Of a stretch of DNA of 64,000 nt, positions 30,202-43,262 are shown piece after piece (position 1 is the first letter of the stretch; each line of letters opens with the position of its first letter). The translations under genes were made by a program, and so were the position numbers. A model generated the notes under the pieces. It was not told where the DNA came from and ran no database searches. It saw nothing but the letters and a program-made list of their open reading frames with translations. The stretch covers positions 45,401,554-45,465,553 of the forward strand of contig OX485803.1 of the NCBI GenBank assembly GCA_950295325.1, in the 5' to 3' direction. Origin of the DNA: Polytrichum commune (Eukaryota > Streptophyta > Polytrichopsida > Polytrichales > Polytrichaceae).

Positions 30202-33200
30202 ATGGGGCCGAAAGTCTATTTTCTCATAAGTAAGAAAAGCTGGTGATTCAGGAGGGACCAGTCTTCAGCGGTTCTCAGAGGCCCAGAATTCTCAAAATTT
30301 CCTTAAGGAATTGTAGGTTGCATTCATTGATGTCAGCATGAATTTGTCGAGGATTTCATGCTGCCCCGTGAAAGGGGTGGGAATTTGGAGTTATCCTAGT
30401 AACATCATTCATGGAGCCGAACGAAGAAGACATCTTCAGAGAGGTACAAGCCTTCACTATAGATTTAGGCGTCTGTCGACTACAATGTGTAGTCACTAAG
30501 GAAGAATAATACATCTGCAAATCCAAGTGCATATACAAGAAAATCTTGTGAGAAGTAAAAGTTCACTACAAAGGTTTCACTGAAAATCTGTAGTTCCTGA
30601 CCGAGAAGAAGTGTGAGTAAGAGCAGGACAAGAAGACCCAATGTTTTGTGTTTGTAGGTTTAAACAGATTAGGCTTTGATTAGGTACTTCAATTCAGGTT
30701 CGTGGTTCCGTAGTAGATTTGCAGGCTGAATTTTGTTTTTTTGTAGAACTTGGAATGTGGATTTTGGCGCTCATTGGCTTGTTACAATACGATCTGAATT
30801 TGTGGGAGGCTTCCTCCATATTTGCAACCACCTAGGACCTGCCTTATCAAAGTCTCAACAATTTCTTGGATGACATGGAGTTGGGGGTCTGGATTTTCAG
30901 TGCATTTAATGTTTTTCATTCTTGAATGTTGGCTTGTAGATGTGCAAGACAATTTTTACTCAAAAAGGACAAGTGAAGGGTTACATTTACAAACACCTGT
31001 ATTTTCTTCAAGCTTGATTTTCACCACAAACTCAAAGAAGTGTCTCTATGCAAGGTCGTCGCCAGGAAGGTTGCCACCGCAATTATACACCAATTCAAGC
31101 ACATGGATTCCGCAAGGAATGGGGTTAAAGTCCAAATTTGATCTTCTTCAGCCACATGCGGCAGATTCAGATACCACATTAACTAGTAGGTCCATGGATT
31201 CTGACAGTGTTGAGGATGAAAGTCTAGAAGGTCCCACTGGTTCAAACATAGAAGACTTATTAAGCGTTTCAGGAGAGGACTCAGATGTCCAATCACGCGG
31301 CAAGGCAGGGTTTGTTTCATTTCACAGCCCAAGGCTAGGGAAAGAGCAACCCAGAAGCACACCTTTTCAGAATATTATTGGACCTGTGTATGACAACAAA
31401 AAAAAATGGAGCTCAGTGTTATGGTTAATTGGGCCCCTTGCATTGGTGTGCTCTGTGGTTGGTCCTCCGTTGTATCTTCGAAGGTTTTTTGAGAGCATTT
31501 TGGAAGACTCTCTTCTTACAGGTGAGTCTCAGATTTGGAAATTCTCTGGAACTAAACTTAGTCGTTTTTCAGATGAGTGCAATTTTGACACAGAAATCTT
31601 GGCGAGTCTTGTACAAGGTTTAGGCTGTCACAGTGTTGAGGGTGTCATAGTGTGTCTTGTACTAGGTTCAGGGTGTCATATTCATGTGTCACAGTTAGGT
31701 ACAGGGTAACCCATAATATATGAATTTAGGTAGTATTTTAGAAGCTATATGCTCTTGGAAGGTGTATCTCATTTTGAAATCATTAATGCAAACATAATAC
31801 GTAAGCAGCAGGTTCAAGACTTTAAGTTGTAGGTTCTGAGCTGGAACACTTTGGTGAAGGGCGATTGTCATGATTATTCTGCTGTTGCTAGGATCAAAGC
31901 CGTGCTTATCATTTAGCAATTGATAAGTGTTCCTATGGAGTACATTTGTGGCTTTGACTCCTTCCTTACCAAGCAAAGATATACATATTGGAGTTATCCT
32001 TTTAACTCAATGGGACTTTTTGTCTGGAATTGGTGCCCTGTGTTTTCCCACTGGTTGTTTTGCATACAAAATCAACATCTTACTGCCACTTGTGGTTCTT
32101 GCTTGGAGGTAGTGTTTGAATTTGATTGAAGAGCAATCTATTTTGATTCCTTGAGGACCAAACTCATTTGAGAATCTCTCGGCATAAGTTTGATCCTCAA
32201 TGAACCAATATAGATAATTCTTTGTTCAAACCTCCACACTAACTCTGAGCATGGACTGACAATTTACTAAACATGGAAAGTGTCGCGCAAGACAACCAAC
32301 TCCAGACCAAAAGTCATGTTGAGTTAGAGGATAACTCTTTTGAACTGGACACCTCTTAACCTTTCATATGGCGGTTGATTGTGACTCAATGCCTAACCAT
32401 TGATCTTCCTCTTGTCTCCTCCAGATTTTGTGATTCTTTTTTGCACGGAAGCTTTATTCTATGCGGGTGTGTCATTGTTTTTGTTTGTTTCACACAAACA
32501 ACGCCTCCAACAATCACCTTCTTTGGCACGAGCTTTTGGAGAAACTGTCCCAGCTCCAATCAACTATCCTATGGGCTACCGAGTTTCAATGACCGTCTCA
32601 CTTGCACTTGGGGTGGTGTTACCACTCGTGTGCTTTGCAGTCGTGTGGCCATGGACTGGCCCAGCTGCTGCTGCAGCTCTTCTTCCTTACCTGGTGGGGC
32701 TGGCTGTCCAATTGGGATTTGAGAGATCAGTTCGCACCAAGAAGTCTCCTGTGTGGCCCCTTGTTCCTGTCACATTCCAGGTATAATTCTTATGCTGCTG
32801 TTTTTGCTTGGGTTTCTGAAGGGTGGTTTAAACCCAGGCCTTAATGTGGATCCCATGGGAACTCTGAGGTTAAGCCGCCTAGGGCCAGAATAGTGCTTGG
32901 ATGACCTTCCTAGCACTTGATTCTCTTGTGCACCCTACCACTATGGTCCAGTCCAATCATAGTGGGAGAATCTGGGTGAACTTGATATTTCAACCAACCA
33001 TGTTGGAACCTATGGCTTACCCTAGGGCAGATTAGGTGTGGGCCTGCTTGTCCGTGCCCATTCAAGGTGTTCATCTTTCCAAGGAGGTAGTAGTCTTTCG
33101 AGGTTCCTCTAATTCTTGTGATGTCTGTTTCGGAATTACATTTAGTATTAGACTAACTAGAAGATGAAACAACGACATGAATCAGAGTCGTCTCTCTATC

Positions 33201-35486
33201 TCTGGAATTCTCAAAGATTGGATGCCTTGAAACTACACTAAGTATACAAATTAGTGAGGGTGGTACTAATTCAAGTCACACGCACAATCTACCCAAATCT
33301 CAAAGTTACCGAGGGTTGACGTTGCTACTGAGTGACACTAATTCATGAAGAAGTTAAATGTTGTGCTCATTTACCATAGATTTCAAGAAATTAAGTGCAT
33401 GCTTGTGCTTAGTGTGTGCTTGTGATTAGTGCGTGCCACATGTTTGTGAGTGAATAGTGCCAAGTGCCGAGATGACCAATGCTTCCTAGATCTTTTGGTG
33501 GCACTAATTTTATAGCATAAAGGAATTTAGTATCACCTTCACTAATTTCCCACCCTCACTAATTTGTATATTTAGTATAGAAGTGATTATAGAACCATAA
33601 ATTGTGGGCTATAGCCCTTGCGTATGACTGAGGTTGTCACAATAGGAATGAATAGAACCAACTCATTAAGTACATTATGCCACATTATCCTGGACACTGC
33701 TTCAGTGTTTGGCCTGGAAGTGCAGTTTGGTTTTTGTATATATAGATGTTCATTTAAGTTACAGGTTATGCAGATCCACAAGAGCACAACTTGTTTACAT
33801 ATATATACTTTATAGGGTGAATAAAATTATCTGTCACTGTGTGGTATGATTAGCTTGGTCTCTTAAGTGGTAGTGGCAAGCCATAAAAAACAACCTTCTA
33901 CTCTGGGGCTCACTAGCAGTCCTTTGACAGACCCAGAGGTGCACTTCGCAGCTTTGGAGAAAATACCTGCCTCTGTAAATTTGTTAATCTTTAATCTGAA
34001 ATTATATCATTCACAGGCTGCAGTTAAGTATGCATGAGAATCCAGCCTTCAGTAATTTTTGCCCATATACTACAAAGATAATAACAGGATGCCTGAGGAT
34101 TCTTGACACTTGTGTTCCTCAAATGGACCTATATTCAGTGCAGCACAAGCTAATAAAATAATTAAGTCTTTCTAGTCAGTATAGCAATACATCAGAGATT
34201 GGTTCAAGGATGTCCTATAGTCAGGATGAGGTAGGGAGACCAGTCAGTACTTCTTATTTGATGGTCTTCAGTCAGAACTTCTTATTGGTGGCAGTGAAGG
34301 TGGTCACTTAGGTTACAACTGTATGTTTTGGCTTCTTAGAAGCATCAAGCCAATAGTTGGAGTGGTTGGGATTCATCTCCACCTTGCAAGTAATGTGGGT
34401 TCCATTCTCCACTGAGTCATGCCTAGTGTTACCTGCTATGATGCACCCAATCCATTCTGGGGGTGGGGGTCATTGGGTCAACTGGTCATCTTAAAAAGTT
34501 GTGGGTATTGAGGGGCTTGCCTAGCCTAGTAGGGGAGGAATGGGCAATCAAGTTGTCATGTTAAGGATGTTAGAACAAGTCCACCTCTTGATTGAGGCAG
34601 TACCCTGTGGATGAAGAGACTTAATAATTCATGCTAGTGTTGGCAAACATGGATGTTAACCTTTTACATTTTTAATATATAATGTTAAAGGATTTTAACT
34701 GTTCCATTGTTTTAGAAATAGCGAAGAAAGCAATGCTGGCTTTTCCTTCTTCCTCATAAACCTAAGGCAACATTGATGGAGATCTGGTGGAATAACCATT
34801 TAGCAAATAGGTATCCTGCCAATTATGGGTTGGTTAAATAAATAGCTAAGGCATATTCCTGAGGTATGCGGGCCTTACTCAATTACTTTTCTCAATAAAA
34901 CACCTATGTTTGAGTGGTGTGTGGTTAGGTGTGGATCTAAGAACGGACACCAAAAATATGTGTTCAAATGTGATTGGACTACGTGCTTAAAACTTGCTAA
35001 TCATTGAGGCTCATAGTCAATATTATTGGGGGGGATCTATATGACCATTTAATGAGTTTGAGAACTTTACTTTGATATTGAATAAGATATTCATATGAGC
35101 TCCGAAAATTAGGAAGAAAATGGCTATGGCCATCATTTGGATTTGTGGCCATTCCTAATTGCATGTTGCATATACTACAAGAAGTAGGTGCAGAGCTATG
35201 AGTGTCCAGATATGGTCCACTTATCCTACATGTTATTTGGCTTCAGGTGTATCGGCTGCATCAACTTAATCGTGCAGCCCAGCTGGTGGCAGGCCTGCTG
35301 TTCTCACTGAAGGGAGTTGAGGCAACCCCAGAAACAATGGCAATAAACGGCTCATTGCAGAGCCTGTTATCAGTTGTCCAGTTGCTGGGCATCTTGTGTC
35401 TGTGGTCACTTGGATCATACCTCATGCATCACTTTCCTTCTTGGCCACAACAAAACCAAGCTATCTCAACAGCTGAGTCGCAGTGA
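30202..35486 (+). CDS. Multi-spanning membrane protein, unknown function
   Basis: Proposed coding exons: 30202-30229 (tentative first exon, donor ATAA|GTAAG), 30940-31521, 32425-32780, 35247-35486; together 401 codons plus TGA. Phases agree at every junction (1, 1, 0). A non-coding first exon probably ends at 29862 (GAG|GTAAGA), with an acceptor TATTCCAG at 30188. The N-terminal third is Ser-rich, could hold a plastid transit peptide, and has an acidic stretch (SDSVEDESLEGP). Hydrophobic segments follow: LWLIGPLALVCSVVGPPLYL, FVILFCTEALFYAGVSLFLF, MTVSLALGVVLPLVCFAVVW, ALLPYLVGLAVQLGF, and near the end SLLSVVQLLGILCLWSLGSY, so five or six spans. PWTGPAA, FQVYRLHQLNRAAQLV and the spacing look like a conserved plant protein I have seen as an unnamed transmembrane protein. 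It is divergent (head-to-head) with the reductase gene. The last three exons are solid; the start is tentative. Confidence 0.75.
31991..32337. mobile_element. MITE family 3, copy in membrane-protein intron
   Basis: Ends GAGTTATCCTTTTAACTCAA and its complement TTGAGTTAGAGGATAACTC are inverted over about 40 bases. CTCAATGAACCAATATAGAT inside matches the copy at 22271-22634. Confidence 0.8.
32930..33130. repeat. Diverged repeat shared with 42050-42260
   Basis: AACCATGTTGGAACCTA, CCCTAGGGCAG, GGTGTGGGCCTGCTTGTCC, TTCAAGGTGTTCATCTTTCC and TAATTCTTGTGATGTCTGTT appear in the same order near 42050-42260. Non-coding; origin unknown. Confidence 0.55.
33232..33581. mobile_element. MITE family 2, copy in membrane-protein intron
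   Basis: ACTACACTAAGTATACAAAT...GAGGGTGG at the left and CCACCCTC...TTTGTATATTTAGTATAG at the right are inverted. Same interior as 20262-20540 with about 70 extra bases. Confidence 0.75.
34899..35195 (+). repeat. Dispersed repeat family R1, copy in intron
   Basis: CACCTATGTTTGAGTGGTGT, GTGTGGATCTAAGAACGG and GAGCTCCGAAAATTAGGA match the other R1 copies. It ends about 50 bases before the acceptor of the last exon (35246). Confidence 0.7.
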
Positions 35487-37033
35487 TGATGTCATGTGAC
35501 ATGTTGACGATCGATATGTCCTGATCATTTTCAATCCTAGTTTGTATGTGAGATGTGGAAATTGTCATTGAATCCGAGTAATTAATTCAAAGTTTTTTTT
35601 TTTAAGATTTAAATCTGTGGAGTGGGCTCGATGTTCTGGTTGGAAGAAGGTACTCACTGTTTCCTTTTAACTGGAGGAGGTATTTGTGCTTCTTGGAGGA
35701 TATTTTATTGTTCTGAAGGGACACATTTGGGAGTACCTTACATCTGAATATCAATATCTGACATTAGTGGAGGTTGTTTCTCACCTTGTAGTCTTAGAGA
35801 TAATAAATGTCACTATGTGTCTGGTATTATATTGTGTACATTCTACTTTTATGGGATTCTATCAGTAGACTGATTCGTTGCATATGATAAGTTAGGAATT
35901 ATTAATTATGTTATCTTTGCAGCATGAATTGGCATGTTTTTCTCTACTCAAGGTTCTTGACAATTGTGTTCAAGGTAATTATAATCCCTAGCTTAGGTTT
36001 GTGCCTAATTTCAGGCTAAGGTGATAACAGGAAATGCTGGAGGGTGAGAAAGCAGCATTGTAGTGTGTCCCTTGAAATTGGGTGAAAATGTTGCTAAAAG
36101 ATGTCCTTCGTGCAGAAGAATAGTACCCTATACATAAGCTTAAGATTATAAACCTTAGAAGCCCGGTTTCCTATATGCTACAAGGAAGTAAGATTAAAAA
36201 AACACTCCTTGACTGGCAAGCTAGAATTATAAGACTTACCATTTCTAATATGGGTTTGAAAGTTTACGTAACTGAAGTGAAGATCAAGTGAAGATCCTTG
36301 ATTATAAGTAGGCCAAATTGGCACTTGAATGGACTGCTCCCTGTACGAGTTTGGCAAGCCTACCATGCCTCTTATTACTTGTTTAACTAGCTCTAGTGTT
36401 GGGTTCTTTGCCAATTTCTGCGAGTGTACTCCACACGCGAGGCTGATTTTGCATGTGATGATGACCTAAATTATAATGAACAGTGACAATCCTCTCTGAC
36501 TCCAATTTATGAAGTCAACAGATAAGAGTTTGAGACAAGAATTATACAAAGTAACAAAATGAGAAAAATCCTTGTCTTAAGAGCCTTCAAAGTTCAATAC
36601 GTTGAAAGGAAAGTTCTTTTTATAAAGAAATCATTCTGCTGAGGACTTCTACTCAAGTCCACCGAACTTTCTGATGGGCTTTTGTGGTTAAATGAGAAAT
36701 CATGAGGGATGGTATGTACGTATACATGTGCCTGACTGCTTACGTTTTGGGCCACTGTCCAATATTAGATGAATTAGAGGACACCTTAAATCCATGCTGT
36801 GGCACACTGTCAGTAAGATCTGGTAATCCTGACTAATTTATGTGGGCAGATCCGGAACTACATACTGTAGTAGGTGATCGCTGGAGGAGTCACTATGGAA
36901 CGGAATTCTGACATCCAAGTTTCCCACAATAGAAAAATCTCATGTACTGCCCATTTTGGGTAACTTCACGTGAAATGTAAGAGAGGGAGATTTGGACCCA
37001 TGCTTTGGACTTTGGCTCACGAGTCATGACAAC
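35487..37033. other. Intergenic, no gene seen
   Basis: Contains the 3' flank of the membrane-protein gene and AT-rich sequence. No ORF with recognisable motifs on either strand. Confidence 0.5.
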
Positions 37034-37401
37034 TACACTAAATAGTCCTAATAGTCTGGGCCACAGTAAACCTCTAGAAACCTCATTAATTCTCAAGAAG
37101 AGAATTAATATGGACCATGTTAATATTCAAACCAAGCCAAATCTCAAAGTTCAAATTAGTGTGGGTTGCATTAAATTTTTTTCTAAGAAATTGTTGTGGT
37201 GATTATTTTATTTTATTTTATGTTATTTTATTGCTACTTATAATTTTCTTGTTAGTTCCAACCTGAGTCTCTAGGAAGATTTGGGGGGAACACTTGGGGT
37301 CTTGGGCCCACATTATTTCCAACCTCACTAGGCAACTAAAGCGGTCCATGTTAACTATTTCCACTTTACATCTCCACACATTAAGGGGACTATTTAATGT
37401 A
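37034..37401. mobile_element. MITE family 1, copy 2
   Basis: TACACTAAATAGTCCTAATA at the left end and its diverged complement (GGGGACTATTTAATGTA) at the right. The interior GTGTGGGTTGCATTAA and GGGCCCACATTA blocks match copy 1 at 17464-17792. Confidence 0.65.
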
Positions 37402-37544
37402 TCATGGAGGCGCAGTAAAAACATGCCTCTCCCAAGTTTGTTGTTAATTCATTTCAATTGGGTCTTGTAAGACTAAACTTGTGACTCTCACCATAACTTA
37501 GGGGTCGGTTCAACCTAAAATAAAAATGATTGGGCTATTGGATG

Positions 37545-37545
<1 letters not shown>

Positions 37546-37594
<49 letters not shown>
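37546..37594. repeat. (CT)n microsatellite
   Basis: About 24 tandem CT units. Other simple repeats: GA at 27242-27269 and 61584-61610, GT at 30164-30180, GTAG at 39321-39352, TA at 55466-55497. Confidence 0.95.
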
Positions 37595-37598
<4 letters not shown>

Positions 37599-38300
37599 TA
37601 CACATACATATGGCTATGTGGTTGATATAAAAAAAAATCATATTAGCCTTTGGGCTATACATAGGTATATAGAAAAGTAGAATTAGCCTCAAATGAATAT
37701 TTGATGAATATTCAAAGTCGAAACCACTAGCTTCCTTAAATCAATCGCTAGGCCCCGTGTATGATGACCTTGCATATGATGAAGACCTTCATTGCCTAGA
37801 ACCAACACAACATAGTTGGGTACTAGACCCAAGCTAGATCAACCCCAACTAGTAATGGTGCGAAAAGCCACATGGCCACCTCCATGATCCCACCTAGTTC
37901 AGTTGTAAAACAATCACCTTACATCCTGGGTACCGACCCCCTTTATGCCCATAACCGACACCCCCCCCTTGTACTTTGTGGGCCTACCTTTGTGAATAGA
38001 ATGGTTAGAACCATTCCCCCTCATGAATAAGATGGCTTGAATAGGCATTGACAAGCCACCCTAAACCCACCTTGAACCAACCTGGAGATAAAGTGGAGCC
38101 CGTTAGCTACCCTATGTGAAGGTAGTAGAGGCCAATATGAGATGGTGCCACTAATGGTACCTAAAACCGTCACTCCATGGGCCCGGGCACTCCTACACCA
38201 TGAAGAACAATTCAAGGTAGTAGAGTGTTGATAACTGGGAGGCGTTTATAGGTGTTGGTTTTGGGTGGGGTGTTGGTTTTAGCACCCTCTACCTTATATG
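37595..38300 (+). repeat. Dispersed repeat family R2, copy 1
   Basis: TATGTGGTTGATAT, ATTAGCCTCAAATGAATAT, AAAACCACTAGCTTCCTTAA-type, TGATGACCTTGCATATGATG, CACAACATAGTTGGGTACT and CATGGCCACCTCCATGATC recur in the same order at 62085-62700. Non-coding remains of an unclassified element. Confidence 0.7.
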
Positions 38301-38654
38301 GACTTTATTATGTTGTATAGAATGAACATATAACGTTGACCAAGAGTAGTGTATATGTTTCTCTCAATAATTTTATTTTAATTTTTTCCTCTTAATATCT
38401 CAAAAACTATAAAGACATTTAGGCACATCTTCATTTCACCTACAAAGCCCAAATATGTTCCGGAACCTTGTTGCTCAACAATTACTTTGTACACCCATTT
38501 CCCACCCTCAATAAGTGGTGACTAATGAAGAGTTATGGAATTTATAGGTTGGATGAGCATTGCCATGCCGCATTGGACCAAAGAAGTTAAAAAAATAATT
38601 ATCAAAGGAATAATTTACACTGATGGTTGGATAGGCTCTTATTGTGATGAAAGA

Positions 38655-39070
38655 ATAAACTAATTTGGAACATGGGGAGGTCACTTCATTGTCAAGTTGA
38701 CACCACGTGCGGACAAAGTTTGTTACCCCTATATTACATGCCATATATAATTTTAAAATTTATGATATTTTTTCTACATATACATAACCATTAATAGTAT
38801 CTTTTGTATACTTTTTTGAAATTTTTAGTCATCTTTATTTTTTTTAGGAATTGTTTTAGTTCAATTCTGTGTCATTCTAGTTAGAAATGGTATGTTTTAT
38901 GAAAAAAACAAATCATCAAATTTAGTTACCACTTTTGACAATGTCATAGGTACTGTGTATATCTACTCATGAAATTTTTTTGATAAAATTTTGACCCATT
39001 TTGGTGGTGCAACTTACCAAAAGAAGATTTTTTTTGGTCGCATGTGGTGTTCAACTTGACAATGGAGTGA
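38655..39070. repeat. Inverted repeat pair, fold-back element candidate
   Basis: GTCACTTCATTGTCAAGTTG and CACCACGTGCGGACAAA near 38680-38720 are complementary to TTTTGGTCGCATGTGGTGTTC and CAACTTGACAATGGAGTGAT near 39030-39072. Arms of about 38 bases, spacer of about 310 bases. Confidence 0.6.
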
Positions 39071-39320
39071 TCTACCCGTGATTTGGAAGCTTTGGCAAAG
39101 ACATGGGTGTATCTTCTCCAAAGAAATTGATCGATGTATTGATCTCCCCTAAAAGGTCTGATGCACACTCTTCATAAATTTTAGTATGAACACCAAGAAG
39201 GTCCGAGATGACCCTAAACTACTGGGTGATAGTGGAGAGGTACCCATTTATGAATGGAGTGGTTGGCAATTCGATTCTTGTTGTGAAATCTTCTCTCTAC
39301 TTGACGAAAAAAAAAACTAG

Positions 39321-39352
39321 ATAGGTAGGTAGGTAGGTAGGTAGGTAGGTAA
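39321..39352. repeat. (GTAG)n microsatellite
   Basis: Seven to eight tandem GTAG units. Confidence 0.95.
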
Positions 39353-39983
39353 GAAGTCAAGAGCTCACCCACCACAAGGTAGGCAGTAAACCCCACCCTG
39401 CACCAAGAGGATTCTTGAGCAGGGTAGGGTCAATAGGCTCAAATTCACGTTAGATTGCCCAACGTCGGTTATTTATTTATTTATGAATGAACACCAAGAT
39501 CTTCAATGTTGAAACTTGTTCTGTACTAGTGGCCTTGTATGTTTTTGGAAATTGGAATACAGATTGTTTCAATCGTCTCCAGAAAAATAAAAATAAAATA
39601 CTAGTTCTATTCTGAAAAGATCAATGGGATGTCATGAAGTTGCCATGGTTGCCATCCTAAGTATATGCTTTTGCCGTTGTTTATTATTTTCACATGGTAC
39701 ACAACACCTCAATGCAACAAGGCTTGATGTTGGCAAGTAGACCTTTAAGACGAGCCCTAAGGAAGAGGACACACCAAACTTTCACCAATATTATATAGAG
39801 AAAATAAGCAGATCATGATGAAGTTGTCATGGATGCAAACTTATGTATATGCTTTCATCATTATGTCTTTTAGACTTTTGGGGTACACAACACCTTGACT
39901 TAACAAGGCTTTGGTGTTGGCAAGATAATCGTGAGACAAGCCCTAAGAAAAAGGACATGCCAAACATTTACAAGTTTACTATG

Positions 39984-40541
39984 ACACCATTTATGGTATT
40001 TAGTGTCACATGTATGATAATTAATGTCATTTACCCTATTTTGAGACATATGTTGGATAACACTAATGGTCAACAACTTCATCATTAGTATCACCTCATG
40101 ACAGTGGCCCAATGGGCATTCTAATGTACTTACTAGTCTCTTACCATGAGGATGTTCAATTGTGTTATGAGGTGTATGCCTATGATACACAATGGTCTAC
40201 AAGTTGACTAAAGTGTACACAAATGACAATTGCCATTAGTATGCTCAAGAATTTAATCTACCTCTTGCATATCAATGTAAAGACACGACACTTGCCATTA
40301 ATATGTTCAAATATCTTCCCCTTGTATACTAGAACACAAAACTATCATCTCAAGTATCCCAATTTGCTATGTTGAATATCATAACGTCAATAAAATTTCA
40401 CTTGATATCATAGTTACTCAAATAATATTGAAAAATAACATCGTATTGACAATTAGCAGATGTGATGTTGTGAGACCTCTAGGCATCTAGTTTAGGCCCT
40501 TTACAAATGATGTACGTGACGCTAAATACCATAAATAGTGT
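39984..40541. mobile_element. TIR element family 5, copy 1
   Basis: ACACCATTTATGGTATTTAG at 39984 is inverted at the right end (CTAAATACCATAAATAGTGT, ending 40541). Inverted similarity runs about 30 bases. The interior has blocks shared with copies at 43263-43809 and 48249-48786. No transposase ORF. Confidence 0.75.
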
Positions 40542-41446
40542 GGTACCAAATCCCCTAGGTACACAACTCCCATATCATACGTAGGGGGCATTGGCATTAA
40601 AACAGCTTAGAGGACGGCCTTCGGAAAAATTATATCCAATTATACAAAAATAAAAGGACCAAAAAGTTGGGTGAAGACCAAATTAAATAAAATGAGTTGT
40701 AGAAAAAGTTGGGTTGCATATTATTTTAAAAAAAATCTCCACAACATATATAAAATATTGAAATACCTATTTATTTTAATAACCTTGTAGAGTGTCTAAA
40801 TTTAAAAGATCCACATGAGCAATTGCCTCCAATGAAAAATTAAAGTCATTGGCAATTTTTTATTTATATTGAAAATTAAAACATTATTATTAAAAAGCCC
40901 AAAAAGTTGGGTAGTTTGGCCTGTGGTACTTGTATTAAAAAAAACTCATATGATTAGGTCTTTAATGCAATTATATGCTTCAAAAAATATTCATTTCTTA
41001 TATATAGTTACATTCTTGGATTCCTTGTTAGAAGGGCTACAAGAGTTTCCTCCATAAAAATATATTATATCACTTGAGATTGGACTAAAATGCATTATAA
41101 GTGATTATAATCATGGCCATATAATACGGGAGTTGCGTACCCGAAACCAAATCCACTTTCTAGAGAAAGAGTAAAGTTGCTTCCCATCTTTACGCGGTAT
41201 TTCTTGTAACTTTTGGTATTTTACTCCTCCTTTAGCACGTGACAATTGGATCTCTTGTCAATCCCTCATTGGTGATCTTGCCAACACCAATCATGCCCAT
41301 GTGAGATCAATATCAAGATATATTGAAGGGCATTGGGCCTATGTTTAATAGAGGAAATGTTTTATGATTAATTTGATTTTATGATTTTTGAAGAGATTAG
41401 GTATGTCAGTGCTTTTCTAAGCCAAGGATACATAACATTATCAAGT

Positions 41447-41593
41447 AGTGTGCATTTGTTCACGTGAGCTATGAGAATATAACCATGGGATGCCCCAACC
41501 TAGTGCAAATTCAAACTTAATCTAAGCCTTCTTGCACTAGGTTGGGGCATCCCATGGTTATATTCTCAAGGTCCAGATGAACAAATGCACACT
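41447..41593. repeat. Perfect 36-bp hairpin with extended arms
   Basis: Bases 41473-41508 are exactly complementary to 41532-41567 (36 of 36), with a 23-base loop. Outside, 41447-41462 pairs perfectly with 41578-41593 (16 bp) across a symmetric 10-base mismatch. A transcript would fold into a 62-base-arm hairpin of a size seen in young plant microRNA or siRNA precursors, but a fold-back element is equally possible. Confidence 0.85.
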
Positions 41594-43262
41594 GCCTATT
41601 AATGTTTTGTATGTGACAACCATGTAAGTAAAAGGTGAAAATGTGAGGAACTCTTTATTATTATTTTGAAACAATACAATATAATATGAAAGAGAACCTA
41701 GTTGATTCATATTCTTGGAATTAGCATTAAAGAAATCGAATCAATCTAGTGGGGGTAACTTAAAAATGAATGTGAGGTAAATCCTTAATGAATGAGCTGT
41801 AAACCTAGATCGTGTGACCCCCATGAGACAATGTTTTGTGGACACCCTAACATGGCTACCACAAGGTTTAAGAGGATCATGGATGTGGTGTGCTCTAAGC
41901 TCATCCATACGAGGAAGCACACTCCGCAATAAAACAATGGTCTTCTCCAATGCCCAATGGCAATAATCAAGCAAGTAAAAGTGTAAATTTGGCATGCCTA
42001 AACACCAAGTTCTTTGTGAATCGTGATCATTGATCAAAGAACTCTTGACTCCTTCCAAAGTCACGTGGTACTTTGTCTCCAAACTATTGGTATTTGGATG
42101 AACCCAACGAATGTTAACCAATCATGTAGGAACCTAGGGCAGTGCAATTTGGCCTTGGGGGAGACACTAGATGTGGAATGGCTTGTCCACACATGTTCAC
42201 CATGTTCACCTTTGAAAGGAGATATAATAACTCTTCTAAGTCCCTCTGATTCTTGTGAAATTTGTTTTGGGGTTTAAGGTGGAAGTACATTGGGGTCCAA
42301 GATCCAAAGAACTCCAAACGTCAAGAGATCCTACTGGTTGAAAAGCCACATTTTGGTCCTACGGACTTTTCTCTAGGGTCTGGCGATAAGTCCAAGATAT
42401 GAAAATATGAGGCATGATCGCTGTTAATGTGACATCATTTCCCACCAAATCTTGACGGTTCCCATTCGAGAGAAACACTCTTCCTAGTTTGAGAAATTAC
42501 TCTTCAAGCTGGGGTCCAATCTTGAGCCCCAAAGGTAAGGCCCTTTGGGAGAGGTTTGGTTCCCAAGTTTCTCGGACCCCGACCCAAAGGTAAACCCGCC
42601 CACCTTTTGTACACAAGCGATTTGACCAACTCGGAACGAAGCCATACCACGAATCATGAATCATGCCGATGACAACACCGGAGCCGTCTTTATTCCCTTT
42701 TTATTGAACGTGACATGTGTGCAGAGGGCATTATACAAAGGTACCATGCTACGTGTGAGTCAATTTGGACATATACTCCATGAAATTTTATTCCGCCCCC
42801 GAAAAGTGCCATGAGCCATCATGTGATTGGTGGGAGCTCCCCATACATGATGTGGAGACTTAAATGGGTATGCAGAGAGACGTGTCCAATCAGGGCCTCC
42901 CCTCGCCTCAGTCCTCAACAAAGCATTGGCAAGTTACAGACAATATCTGAGTTGTAAGGGAGGGAGGGAGACTTATGTTACAAACTCCACCCACGGGCCG
43001 GCCTTTCCTTCACCGGATTTGTGTTGTGTGGGGGAGTGTGGAGGCGAGGCTTTCAATACACACACGGACTCTTTTTGCCTCCTGCCCCCTCCTGCCCGCC
43101 TCGGGCCAAGACAAAGCTGCTGCTGTGCTCTGCCTGCCCACCTTTTGGGCAAAGCAAAGCCAAGCCAAGCCAAGCCATGCACCCCAAGGAAGCAAGGAAA
43201 GTGGCTTCCTGTACTTGAGCACCATGGTCAGAGGAGGACCCTTGCTAGCCTCAACCACCAAT
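41594..43262. other. Intergenic, no gene seen
   Basis: 42050-42260 is a diverged repeat of 32930-33130. 43143-43172 holds AAGCC tandem units, matched in reverse at 47394-47413. ORFs of 100-126 codons here show no motif and are not conserved. Confidence 0.5.

Noticed and set aside
30822-30939. N-terminal extension MQPPRTCLIK of the membrane-protein exon
   Set aside because: A clear acceptor (GGCTTGTAG at 30939) lies inside it and the upstream part looks like intron, so I begin this exon at 30940.
37510-37692. ORF with a long RE repeat
   Set aside because: Translation of the CT microsatellite.
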